A DNA stretch of 64,000 bases from Arthrobacter sp. 24S4-2 (GTDB taxonomy: Bacteria > Actinomycetota > Actinomycetes > Actinomycetales > Micrococcaceae), in NCBI RefSeq assembly GCF_005280255.1, contig NZ_CP040018.1, forward strand, positions 496,001-560,000, read 5' to 3'. The notes beneath the pieces are model-generated. The model was not told where the DNA came from. It saw only the letters and a program-made list of their open reading frames with translations, and did no database searches. Of the stretch, positions 35,718 through 43,898 are shown in pieces; position 1 is the first letter of the stretch; every line of letters starts with the position of its first letter. A program made the position numbers and the translations under genes.

Positions 35718-37397
35718 ATGACACAAGCACGATTCCTGAGGTCTGCCCGGATCGCGGCGGCCGGCCTGGCAATGGGAGCCCTGGTGCTCACCGGCTGCTC
35801 CGCCAACGCGGGCAACACCGGCTCCGCCAAGGCTGACGCCTCGGCCCAAACCGCACTCCTGACCATTCCCCGTGAGGACATGGGCACGTTCGTCCGTAAC
35901 TTCAACCCGTTCGCGCCCACCGTGGCCCCCATGACCCAGCAGGCCATCTACGAATCCCTGCTGGTCTACAACCCGGCAAACGGTGACACCACCCCGTGGC
36001 TGGCCAGCGAATGGAAGGCGGGCGCGGACGGCAAGTCCATCACCTTCACCCTCCGCGACGGCGTGAAGTGGTCCGACGGCCAGCCGCTGGTCCCGGCCGA
36101 CGTGGTCACCACGTTCGCCCTGCAGAAGAAGATCAAGGGCGGCTACGACTACCTGGACACGGTCACGGCCGAAGGCACCAACCAGGTCACGTTCAGCTTC
36201 AAGACCGCCTGGTCCCCGGCTTTGTTCGACCTCGGCCAGCTGAGCATCCTGCCGGACCACGTCTGGTCCAAGATCGCGGACCCTGAGAAGGACGCCAATG
36301 AGAAGCCCGTGGGCACCGGCCCGTACACCGAGGTGGACACCTTCCAGGCCCAGTCCTTCGTGCTCAGGAAGAACCCCAACTACTGGCAGCCGGAAAAGCA
36401 GAAGATCGCAGGCATCAAGATGCTCGCCTTCGCCGGGAACGACGGCGCCAACCTCGCCGCCGCGAACGGTGACGTGGACTGGGCTCCGCAGTACATGCCC
36501 AACATCGAGAAGACCTTCATTTCCAAGGACCCGGACCACCGCAAATACTGGTTCCCGCCCACGGGTTCCATGATCAACTGGCAGCTCAACACCACCAAGG
36601 CGCCGTTCAACGACACGGACGTCCGCAAGGCCCTCAGCATGGCCGTGGACCGAGAGCAGGTCACCAAGATCGGCATGAGCGGCTACACCAAGCCGGCGGA
36701 CTGCACCGGGCTGTCCGGGAATTATGAAACGTGGAAGAACAAGGAAGTCCAGGACAACTGCGACTGGACCAGGCTCAACGTTGACGAGGCGAACAAGCTC
36801 CTGGACAAGGCCGGCTACCCCAAGGGTGCGGACGGCAGGCGCACGCTGAAGGACGGCAAGCCCTTCGAGTTCAAGATCTCCGTGGGCGCCGCGTCCTCCG
36901 ACTGGCTTTCCGTGGCCAACGTGATCGCGCAAAACCTCGCCGAGGTGGGCGTCACGGCCAAGATTGATTCCCCCGACTGGGCCGCCGTGGTTGCTGGCTA
37001 CGAGACCGGCGACTTCGATTCCGGCATCGTGTGGAGCGCCAACGACCCCAGCCCGTACAAGTACTTCGCCGGCATGATGGGCACCAAAACGGTCAAGCCC
37101 GTGGGGGAGAAGGCGTTTGAGAACTACCACCGCTTCGGCGATCCCAAGGCCGATGCCCTGCTGACCGAATTCGCGGCCGCCGCCAATGAGGACAAGCAGC
37201 ACGAAATCGTGGACAAGCTCCAGGAGGAGTACAGCGCCGCAGCCCCCGCCATCCCGCTGTTCGCCGGCCCGGAATGGGGCGCCCACAACAACACCCGCTT
37301 CACCGGCTGGCCCACGGAGGAGAACCCGTACGCCACCCTGTCAGTCCGCGCACCCACCACGGTGCTGGTCCTGACCTCGCTGGAGCCGGCCAAGTAA
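35718..37397 (+). CDS. ABC transporter substrate-binding lipoprotein, SBP_bac_5 (Opp/Dpp) family
   Basis: 559 aa. The signal peptide has lipobox LVLTGC, so the protein is lipid-anchored outside. The mature family-5 fold shows PWLASEWKAGADGKSITFTL, RDGVKWSDGQPLVPADVV, VGTGPY and NDTDVRKALSMAVDREQV. The family binds peptides, nickel or oligosaccharides. The neighbours (LacI regulator, GH32) suggest a fructo-oligosaccharide ligand here rather than peptide (inference). AAAGAGAT precedes the ATG. A hairpin follows the gene and could raise its share of the mRNA relative to the permeases. Confidence 0.88.
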   Translation: MTQARFLRSARIAAAGLAMGALVLTGCSANAGNTGSAKADASAQTALLTIPREDMGTFVRNFNPFAPTVAPMTQQAIYESLLVYNPANGDTTPWLASEWKAGADGKSITFTLRDGVKWSDGQPLVPADVVTTFALQKKIKGGYDYLDTVTAEGTNQVTFSFKTAWSPALFDLGQLSILPDHVWSKIADPEKDANEKPVGTGPYTEVDTFQAQSFVLRKNPNYWQPEKQKIAGIKMLAFAGNDGANLAAANGDVDWAPQYMPNIEKTFISKDPDHRKYWFPPTGSMINWQLNTTKAPFNDTDVRKALSMAVDREQVTKIGMSGYTKPADCTGLSGNYETWKNKEVQDNCDWTRLNVDEANKLLDKAGYPKGADGRRTLKDGKPFEFKISVGAASSDWLSVANVIAQNLAEVGVTAKIDSPDWAAVVAGYETGDFDSGIVWSANDPSPYKYFAGMMGTKTVKPVGEKAFENYHRFGDPKADALLTEFAAAANEDKQHEIVDKLQEEYSAAAPAIPLFAGPEWGAHNNTRFTGWPTEENPYATLSVRAPTTVLVLTSLEPAK

Positions 37398-37447
37398 GAC
37401 CCGGCCCGCCGGGCCGTTGGCCCACCAGCCCGCCCTTCCGCAGTAAC

Positions 37448-37493
37448 GGCGTGCCCGGTGCCCCCGCACCAAAACCAAGGCACCGGGCACGCC
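37448..37493 (+). terminator. Intercistronic hairpin after the binding-protein gene
   Basis: GGCGTGCCCGGTGCC (37448-37462) and its exact inverse complement (37479-37493) form a 15-bp stem with a 16-base loop and no T-run. Such hairpins commonly protect the binding-protein mRNA or partly stop transcription before the permease genes. Confidence 0.65.
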
Positions 37494-37528
37494 GCCCCAC
37501 TTCCGCAATTCCCGAATGGAGGGAAACC

Positions 37529-38506
37529 GTGCGCTTTATCCTGCGCCGCCTGGGTTTTTACCTGATCGCCTTCTGGGTGTCCATCACTTTGAATTTCCTG
37601 CTCCCGCGCTTTATGCCGGGGGATCCCGTATCCCGCATGTTCGCCCGCACCCAGGACCGCATGCAGCCCGAACAGATCGAGGCCCTGCGCAGGCTGCTCG
37701 GCGTCGACGACCGGCCCATCTGGGAGCAGTACGTCGACTACCTGCACAACATGGTCACCGGGTAGATGGGTGTGTCCATTTCAAGGTTTCCCACCCCGGT
37801 CACCGAAGTGATCGCCTCGCAGGTGGGCTGGACGCTCCTGCTGGGCGGGACCGCGCTGGTGATTGCCGCCGTCGTGGGTAACCTGCTGGGCATCCTGGCC
37901 GCCTGGCGGCGCGGCGGTGCCATTGACTCGGCACTGCCTCCGCTCTTGATCTTCATCGGCTCCTTCCCGTACTTCTGGCTCGCGATGGGCGCCCTGTACC
38001 TCTTCGGCGTCACGCTGGGCTGGTTCCCCATCCGCCACGCGTTCAGCGACACCATTGAGCCCAGCTTCAGCTGGGAGTTCATGTCCGACGTCGGGATGCA
38101 CCTGGTGCTGCCCGCCCTCACCATCGTGCTGGTCTCGGTGGGCGGCTGGATGCTCGGGATGCGCAACACCATGATCGCCACCAACGCCGAGGACTACATC
38201 ACCATGGCCGAAGCCAAGGGCCTCCGCCCGGGCCGCATCATGTTCCGCTACGCCGCCCGCAACGCCATGCTGCCGTCCGTGACCAGCTTCGGCATGAGCC
38301 TGGGCTTCGTGGTGGGCGGTGCCCTGCTGACCGAGGTGGTGTTCGCCTACCCCGGCGTGGGCTACCAGCTCCTCAACGCCGTGCAGGGCCTCGACTACCC
38401 GCTCATGCAGGGACTCTTCCTGACCATCACCGCCGCCGTGCTGCTGGCCAACTTCCTCGTGGACATCCTTTACGTCCGCCTCGACCCGCGCGTGCGCGCC
38501 AACTAG
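37529..38506 (+). pseudogene. Opp/Dpp-type permease 1 (DppB-like) with in-frame amber codon
   Basis: A GTG start after GGAGGG gives VRFILRRLGFYLIAFWVSIT, then the first large loop (DPVSRMFARTQDRMQPEQIE). At 37763-37765 a TAG interrupts the frame. The same frame goes on with MGVSISRFPTPVTEVIASQV, the remaining helices and the coupling loop (MAEAKGLRPGRIMFRYAARN). Full length would be 325 residues, normal for DppB. The stop follows MVTG, where relatives have a charged or Gln residue; CAG to TAG is one transition. Without suppression the permease is not made. Confidence 0.85.
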
Positions 38507-38518
38507 GAAGGACGGACC

Positions 38519-39612
38519 GTGACCTCTTCCATCGCAACCACCGCCTCCACCGTGTCGGGGGAGACCCCCGCCGGCGGCACTCCGCCGGGCACCCTGGCCG
38601 GAAACACGGCAGGAACGCCCGACGGCGGCACCGGACTTCCGCCCGGAGCCTCCGCCCGGAGCCTCCGCCCGGAGCCTCCGTCCGCAGGCCCAACCGCAGC
38701 CTGCTGCACGGCCTGCTGACCAACAAGAAGGCCATGACGGGCGCGGCCATCCTGTTCGTTTTCATCGCACTGGCGCTCCTGGCCCCCGTCCTGTACCCGG
38801 ACAACCCCTCCAAGATCACCGGGATGGCCTCGCAGGAGCCGGACGCCGAGTTCTGGCTGGGCACCACCGCCAAGGGCCAGGACGTCCTGGCCCTCACCAT
38901 CCACGGGGCCCGCAGCTCCCTGTTGGTGGGACTGACCGTGGGCTTCGCCTCCACTTTCATCGGCATCCTCGTGGGACTGGCCTCGGCCTACTTCGGCAAG
39001 TTCATCGACGAGGCCCTCTCCCTCACCACCAATGTGTTCCTGCTCCTGCCGGGGCTGCCGCTCCTGGTGATCCTGGCCGCGTTCCTGCCGCCGGGCCTTG
39101 GCACCGTGGTCCTGGTCCTGGTGGTCACGGGCTGGGCCGGCTCCGCCCGGGTGCTGCGCTCGCAGGCGCTGTCCATCCGGTCCAAGGACTTCGTGGCCGC
39201 TGCCGTGGTCACGGGCGAACGTCCACTGCGGATCATGTTCCGCGAGATCCTGCCCAACATGGCCTCCATCGTGATGGGCACGCTCCTGGCCTGCATCATC
39301 TACGGCATCGGCGCCCAGGCCGGCCTCGAGTTCCTGGGCCTAGGTGACGTCAGCACCGTCTCCTGGGGCAACAACCTTTACTGGGCGGGCAACGAGGGCG
39401 CCCTGCTTACCGGCAGCTGGTGGGTGTTTGTGCCCTCCGGCCTGTGCATCGCGCTGGTGGCGTTCTCGCTGTCGCTGATCAACTACGCGGTGGACGAGGT
39501 CACCAACCCGCGACTGCGGAAAATACAGGTGCGGAAGATACGGCTGCGGAAGATCAGGAAAACCAGGCCCGCCCCCAAACCCGCAACACGTGGAAAGCGA
39601 GCATCCGCATGA
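38519..39612 (+). pseudogene. Opp/Dpp-type permease 2 (DppC-like), out of frame at a 13-bp repeat
   Basis: The GTG at 38519 opens a low-complexity N-terminus (VTSSIATTASTVSGETPAGG...). This frame closes at 38719. The permease itself starts in another frame at about 38683 (RRPNRSLLHGLLTNKKAMTG) and has the DppC helices, a coupling loop with FVAAAVVTGERPLRIMFREI, and ends at 39612 overlapping the next ATG. The shift coincides with three tandem copies of GCCCGGAGCCTCC. Internal ATG 38734 could give a shortened but nearly complete permease. The C-terminus has a repetitive basic tail (RKIQVRKIRLRKIRK). Confidence 0.8.
38641..38679 (+). repeat. Three perfect 13-bp tandem repeats in the DppC-like gene
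   Basis: GCCCGGAGCCTCC occurs three times without spacer. Thirteen is not a multiple of three, so each gained or lost copy changes the frame. One or four copies would join the GTG start to the permease frame; three do not. Confidence 0.9.
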
Positions 39613-40541
39613 CCGTCTCCCAGACCTCCTTCGGGTCCCACGAACCCGTCCTGGAAATCAAGGACCTCACCGTGAAGTACCGCGGCGACACCCGCTCCAC
39701 CGCCGCCGTCGACCGCGTTTCCTTCAGCATCGGCACTGGCGAAATTTTTGGCCTGGCCGGCGAGTCCGGCTGCGGTAAATCCACCATCGCGAACGCGATC
39801 ATGCGGCTGCTGCGGGACCCGGCGGAGATTGCCGGCGGCAGCATCCGCTTCGGCGGCAGGGACGTCCTGGCCATGCGGGCCGAAGAGCTGCGCCGGTTCC
39901 GCTGGCAGGACGTGGCCATGGTGTTCCAGTCCGCCATGAACTCGCTGAACCCGGTGATGACCATCGGCGACCAGATCGTGGATATCTACACCACCCATGC
40001 CGGCTACACCCGGAAGGAGTCGCTGCGGCGGGCAGCCGAACTGCTCGAACTCGTCCGGATCGATCCCGCCCGGCTGAAGTCCTACCCGCACCAGCTTTCC
40101 GGCGGGATGCGCCAGCGTGCTGTCATCGCGATGGCAGTGGCCCTCAAGCCGTCGCTGCTGATCCTGGACGAGCCCACCACCGCGCTGGATGTGGTGGTGC
40201 AGCAGGAGATCATGGCCCAGATCAGGGAGCTGCAGCGCGAACTCGGCTTCTCCGTCCTGTTCATCACGCACGACATGTCCCTCATGGTGGAGCTCTCGCA
40301 CCGGATGGCCGTGATGTACGGCGGCCGGATCGTGGAAACGGCCAAGGCCAAGGACGTCCATGCCTCGCCGCTGCACCCCTACACGCAGGCGTTGATGGGA
40401 GCGTTCCCTCCGCTCACCGGCCCGCGGGTTCCCCTGGCCGGCCTGGCCGACGGCGTGAAGTTCAGCAACATCGCCGACCTACGGGAAATCGCGCCCGGAC
40501 ACTTCGTTTCGCCCCTTCCCGTCCTCCAAGGAGCACAGTGA
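39609..40541 (+). CDS. Opp/Dpp-type ABC ATPase 1 (DppD-like)
   Basis: 310 aa. Walker A GESGCGKST, Q-loop (VFQSAMNSLNPV), signature LSGGMRQRAVIAMA, Walker B LLILDEPTTALDV and H-loop FITHDMS. The oligopeptide-transport C-terminal extension (HPYTQALMGAFPPL...) is shortened. The ATG overlaps the DppC-like stop by 4 bases. It would pair with the next ATPase to power import of the SBP_bac_5 ligand. Confidence 0.92.
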   Translation: MTVSQTSFGSHEPVLEIKDLTVKYRGDTRSTAAVDRVSFSIGTGEIFGLAGESGCGKSTIANAIMRLLRDPAEIAGGSIRFGGRDVLAMRAEELRRFRWQDVAMVFQSAMNSLNPVMTIGDQIVDIYTTHAGYTRKESLRRAAELLELVRIDPARLKSYPHQLSGGMRQRAVIAMAVALKPSLLILDEPTTALDVVVQQEIMAQIRELQRELGFSVLFITHDMSLMVELSHRMAVMYGGRIVETAKAKDVHASPLHPYTQALMGAFPPLTGPRVPLAGLADGVKFSNIADLREIAPGHFVSPLPVLQGAQ

Positions 40542-41678
40542 TGAGCACGCCCGTTTCAGCCGCACCAGCGAAGGAAACAGCGGCCGGCGCTCCGGCGCTC
40601 GGAGCCCCCGCCCTCGAAGTGAAGGGCCTGGTCAAGGACTTCTCCAGCGGTGGCCTGTTCTCCCGCGACTCGGTACGGGCCCTCGGCGGCGTGGACCTCG
40701 CCATCAGGAAGGGCGAGATCGTGGCGCTCGTGGGGGAGTCCGGGTCCGGCAAGAGCACCCTGGCCCGCTGCATCGCCCGGCTGGAGAAGCCCACCGCCGG
40801 CCAGATCCTGCTCAATGGCACGGATGTGCTAAAACGGGACCGCTTCCAGGCGTCGAGGGGATACCGTTCGCAGCTGCAGATGGTGTTCCAGGATCCGTTC
40901 GGCTCGCTCAACCCAGTCCACCGGATCGAGCACTTCCTCACCCGTTCGCTGACCCTGCACGGAAAGGCCGGCACCCCGGACCAGCTGCGCACCCGCCTGG
41001 ACGGGCTGATGACCACCGTCGGCCTCACCCCGGACATGCTTAACTCCTACCCGCATGAGCTCTCCGGCGGGCAGCGGCAGCGCGTGGCCATCGCCCGGGC
41101 GCTCGCGGTGGAGCCCGAGGTGATCCTCGCGGACGAGCCCACGTCCATGCTGGACGTCTCAGTGCGGATCGGCATCCTGAACCTGATGCGCCAGCTGCGG
41201 GACAGCCAGGGAATCTCCATGCTCTACATCACGCACGATCTCGCCTCCGCCCGCTACCTGGCGGACCGGATCGCCGTGATGTTCGCCGGCGAACTGGTGG
41301 AGGAGGGCGAATCGCTGGACCTGCTGGCCAACCCGGCCCACCCCTACACCCGGCTGCTGGTCTCGGCGGTGCCGGACCCTGCCCGCACCGGATCCTACGA
41401 CCCGGGCGAGCGGGCGGCGCTGCGCGCCGCGGTGATGGAGTCGGCGTCGTGCGCGTTCGACGGCGACCCGGAGCAGCGCTGTTCCGCCGCCGAACCCGTT
41501 CGCCACCTCGTGGGCGATCCCGCCAACGAGCACTGGGTGCGCTGCCACCTGTACCGGCCTCCGGCCACGGCGGCGAGCCATGCTCTGTCCGCCGAGCCCC
41601 TCGAACCCGAGCCCCTGAAACCCCCCGGATGCGTCGCCATCGGACGATTCCCGCACAAAAAACAAGGCTTCAGCATGA
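40541..41678 (+). pseudogene. Opp/Dpp-type ABC ATPase 2 (DppF-like), frame altered at its 3' end
   Basis: Complete ATPase core: Walker A GESGSGKST, signature LSGGQRQRVAIARAL, Walker B VILADEPTSMLDV, H-loop YITHDLA and the Opp C-terminal Cys-rich zone (ESASCAFDGDPEQRC). As written, the frame runs on into the GH32 gene, making a 913-residue apparent fusion. The run CCCCCC at 41631-41636 is the cause: with five C, the protein ends ...DASPSDDSRTKNKASA at a TGA that overlaps the GH32 ATG (ATGA), the overlap style of the whole operon. The natural product is then 378 residues. The core domain itself is undamaged. Confidence 0.85.
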
Positions 41679-43279
41679 CCGAACTGACCCACCCCCTGGC
41701 TACCGTGCCGCAGGATGAACTCGTGGCACGCGCCGAGTCAGACCCGCACCGGCCGCGCTTCCACTTCGTCTCACCCGCAGGCTGGCTCAACGATCCCAAC
41801 GGCGTGAGCCAGTGGAACGGGACCTACCACCTCTTCTACCAGTACAACCCCGAGGGCGCCTTCCACCACCGCATCCTGTGGGGCCACGCCACCAGCACCG
41901 ACCTGGTGAACTGGACCGACAAGCCCGTGGCGCTGGAGCCGTCCGAGGGCCCGGACGCCGACGGCTGCTGGTCCGGTGTGCTGGTGGACGACGGCGGCAC
42001 GCCCACCCTGGTGTATTCAGGCCGGCACGGCGAGCGCGAACTGCCGTGCGTGGCGGTCGGGTCGCGGGACCTCCTGAGCTGGACCAAAGCTCCGGAGAAC
42101 CCCGTGATTCCGGCGCCGCCTGCCGGTGTGGACATCACCGCCTACCGCGACCACTGCGTGTGGCGTGAGGGAGCGGTGTGGCGGCAGCTGGTGGGATCCG
42201 GAATCCGCGGCCGCGGCGGCACGGCGTTCCTGTACGAGTCCGCCGACCTCCGCCGCTGGGACTACATTGGCCCGCTGTTCATCGGCGACGCCGCCTCCGG
42301 CGATCCGGCAGCCACGGACTGGCAGGGAACCATGTGGGAGTGCGTGGATCTGTTCCGTGCGGACGGCGGGGCTTTGGGTGACCAGGGGCCGGGCACCGAC
42401 GTGCCTGTCTTCTCGGCCTGGCACGACGGCGACACCCGCCACCCGCTCTACTGGACCGGACGCTACGCGGGGGATTCCTTCACGCCCCGCGAGCTGCTCC
42501 GGCTGGACTACGGCGGCCGGTACTTCTATGCCCCGCAGTCCTTTGCGGACGAGGCCGGGCGGCGCATCATATTCGGCTGGCTGCAGGAGGGCCGGGCGGA
42601 GGCTGCCATGGTGGAAGCCGGCTGGTGCGGAGTAATGAGCCTGCCGCGGGTCGCCACCCTGGACGCGGAAGGGGAGCTGGCCTTCGCGCCGGTGCCGGAA
42701 CTGGAGTCGCCCCGCCGCGACCATGTCCGGATCGGCCCCCGGACCCTTGGCGCGAGCGAAGTGTTTGCCGGGGTGTCCGGTAACCAGCTGGACCTTGAAC
42801 TGGACCTCGAAATGGAACCCGGGAGCGTCTTCCGGCTGGGGATCCTGGGCACCGGCACCGGCACCGGCACCGGCAGAACTGCCATGGACGCTGGCGGTAC
42901 TGCCATGGATCCTGGCGGTAACACCCCCGAACCCGCCGAGGAAACGGTCATCGAAATTGGCTGCGAAGTGGGAAGCAGCGGGTTCTCGCAGTCCTATGTG
43001 CTCCTGGACCGTTCCCGCAGCAGCCTGGACCAGACACTGGACACGGAGGAGAAGGCCGGCCCTGTGGACCTGCCCGGGGGTGCACTGCACCTGCGGGTGC
43101 TGGTGGACCGCTCGGCGCTGGAGATCTTCGCCAACGGCAAGCCGCTCACGGCCCGGGCCTATCCCACCCTCGGCGGGGACGCCGTCCGGCTTTCCGCTGC
43201 CGGTGCCGTCCGGCTGGTGCAGCTGGACGCCTGGTGCATGGATGGCGTCTTCGGCGGCCCGCGCCCGCTGTTCCCCTAG
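41675..43279 (+). CDS. Glycoside hydrolase family 32 (fructosidase / sucrose-6-P hydrolase type)
   Basis: 534 aa from the ATG at 41675 (AAGG upstream). The five-blade catalytic domain has FVSPAGWLNDPNG (nucleophile Asp), WGHATSTDLVNW, TAYRDHCVW (transition-state Asp; RDH instead of the common RDP) and MWECVDLF (acid/base Glu). The C-terminal beta-sandwich ends with LRVLVDRSALEIFANG. No signal peptide, so it acts inside on imported fructosides (sucrose or short fructans). The sandwich carries low-complexity inserts (GTGTGTGTG and two AMD-GG repeats) at 42848-42920. It is joined in frame to the upstream ATPase only through the suspected C-run error. Confidence 0.9.
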   Translation: MTELTHPLATVPQDELVARAESDPHRPRFHFVSPAGWLNDPNGVSQWNGTYHLFYQYNPEGAFHHRILWGHATSTDLVNWTDKPVALEPSEGPDADGCWSGVLVDDGGTPTLVYSGRHGERELPCVAVGSRDLLSWTKAPENPVIPAPPAGVDITAYRDHCVWREGAVWRQLVGSGIRGRGGTAFLYESADLRRWDYIGPLFIGDAASGDPAATDWQGTMWECVDLFRADGGALGDQGPGTDVPVFSAWHDGDTRHPLYWTGRYAGDSFTPRELLRLDYGGRYFYAPQSFADEAGRRIIFGWLQEGRAEAAMVEAGWCGVMSLPRVATLDAEGELAFAPVPELESPRRDHVRIGPRTLGASEVFAGVSGNQLDLELDLEMEPGSVFRLGILGTGTGTGTGRTAMDAGGTAMDPGGNTPEPAEETVIEIGCEVGSSGFSQSYVLLDRSRSSLDQTLDTEEKAGPVDLPGGALHLRVLVDRSALEIFANGKPLTARAYPTLGGDAVRLSAAGAVRLVQLDAWCMDGVFGGPRPLFP

Positions 43280-43320
43280 CCCGGCCAAAGCGAATCCAGC
43301 TGCGAGCCCCGGGGCCGCGC

Positions 43321-43472
43321 CCCGGCTCCGCCGTGCCTACCGGATGGTGGTGCAGGCGGCGGGGGAGCGGCTGGTGGGGAAGCTCGGCGGCGCCAAGATC
43401 CTGGCCGCCGCCGATGCCTCCCTGGCCTCCGGCAGGGTTGGCCTGAATGTGCTGGACGGCCGGGCCGCGTAG
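43321..43472 (+). pseudogene. C-terminal remnant of a second glycosidase
   Basis: One frame reads RRAYRMVVQAAGERLVGKLG then GAKILAAADASLASGRVGLN VLDGRAA and a stop. This resembles the laminin-G/exosialidase-like C-terminal module of extracellular levanases (Y-x-V-x-AxG-x-R, SGRxGLN). Its catalytic part is missing. It may be what is left of a second fructan hydrolase gene between GH32 and levansucrase. Confidence 0.4.
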
Positions 43473-43898
43473 CAGGATGTGCTGGTGCCCGGCTCCGGAT
43501 GAAACCGTTCCGATCCCCGCCAGATGGTGAACAGCGGGTGGCCGGCGCGTGACATTTCACACTAAATCTGATTTAAGATGCAACATTTGACTCACAAAAA
43601 GGGATGTGGCACGCGCGCGCAATGGGCAATGTAAGCGCTTGCACAAATGGAGTTAAACTCGGTTTTTGGACGCCCGAAACACGGTTTGATAAGCGGCTGC
43701 GGGCCCGCCTAGCGTAGGAAGTCGGCGCAGGAAGGAACACCTTCCGAGCCGACTTCCGGGGCCCTACCCAAGCCCCGTCCCCCTCGACACAAAGGCGTCC
43801 CGATGACGCCTGCCGTCATCGGGAGCGCCGGAGTTTCGGGGAATGAGGGCAAACGCCCGACTTCCACGAATGGTCTTACTCCGCGAGAAGAGCAAAAC
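43473..43898 (+). promoter_or_regulatory. Levansucrase control region
   Basis: A 426-base, comparatively AT-rich interval (ACACTAAATCTGATTTAAG around 43560) holding a LacI-type box at 43630. No gene is recognised. A TTGACT occurs at 43588-43593, but a matching -10 is not clear. Confidence 0.45.
43630..43643. promoter_or_regulatory. LacI-family operator before levansucrase
   Basis: TGTAAGCGCTTGCA contains the palindromic core AAGCGCTT of the LacI/CcpA operator class. A near-identical box, TGTAAACGCTTGCA, lies at 50693 before the alpha-glucosidase, so one LacI protein may control both. Confidence 0.6.

Noticed and set aside
35685..37286. Long open frame on the strand opposite the SBP_bac_5 gene (533 codons)
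   Set aside because: Shadow of the high-GC codon pattern of the real gene; no motif, Gly/Val/His/Arg-rich composition.
40538..43279. A 913-residue ABC-ATPase/GH32 fusion protein
   Set aside because: One extra C in a C6 run explains it; removing it restores two separate genes with an ATGA overlap.
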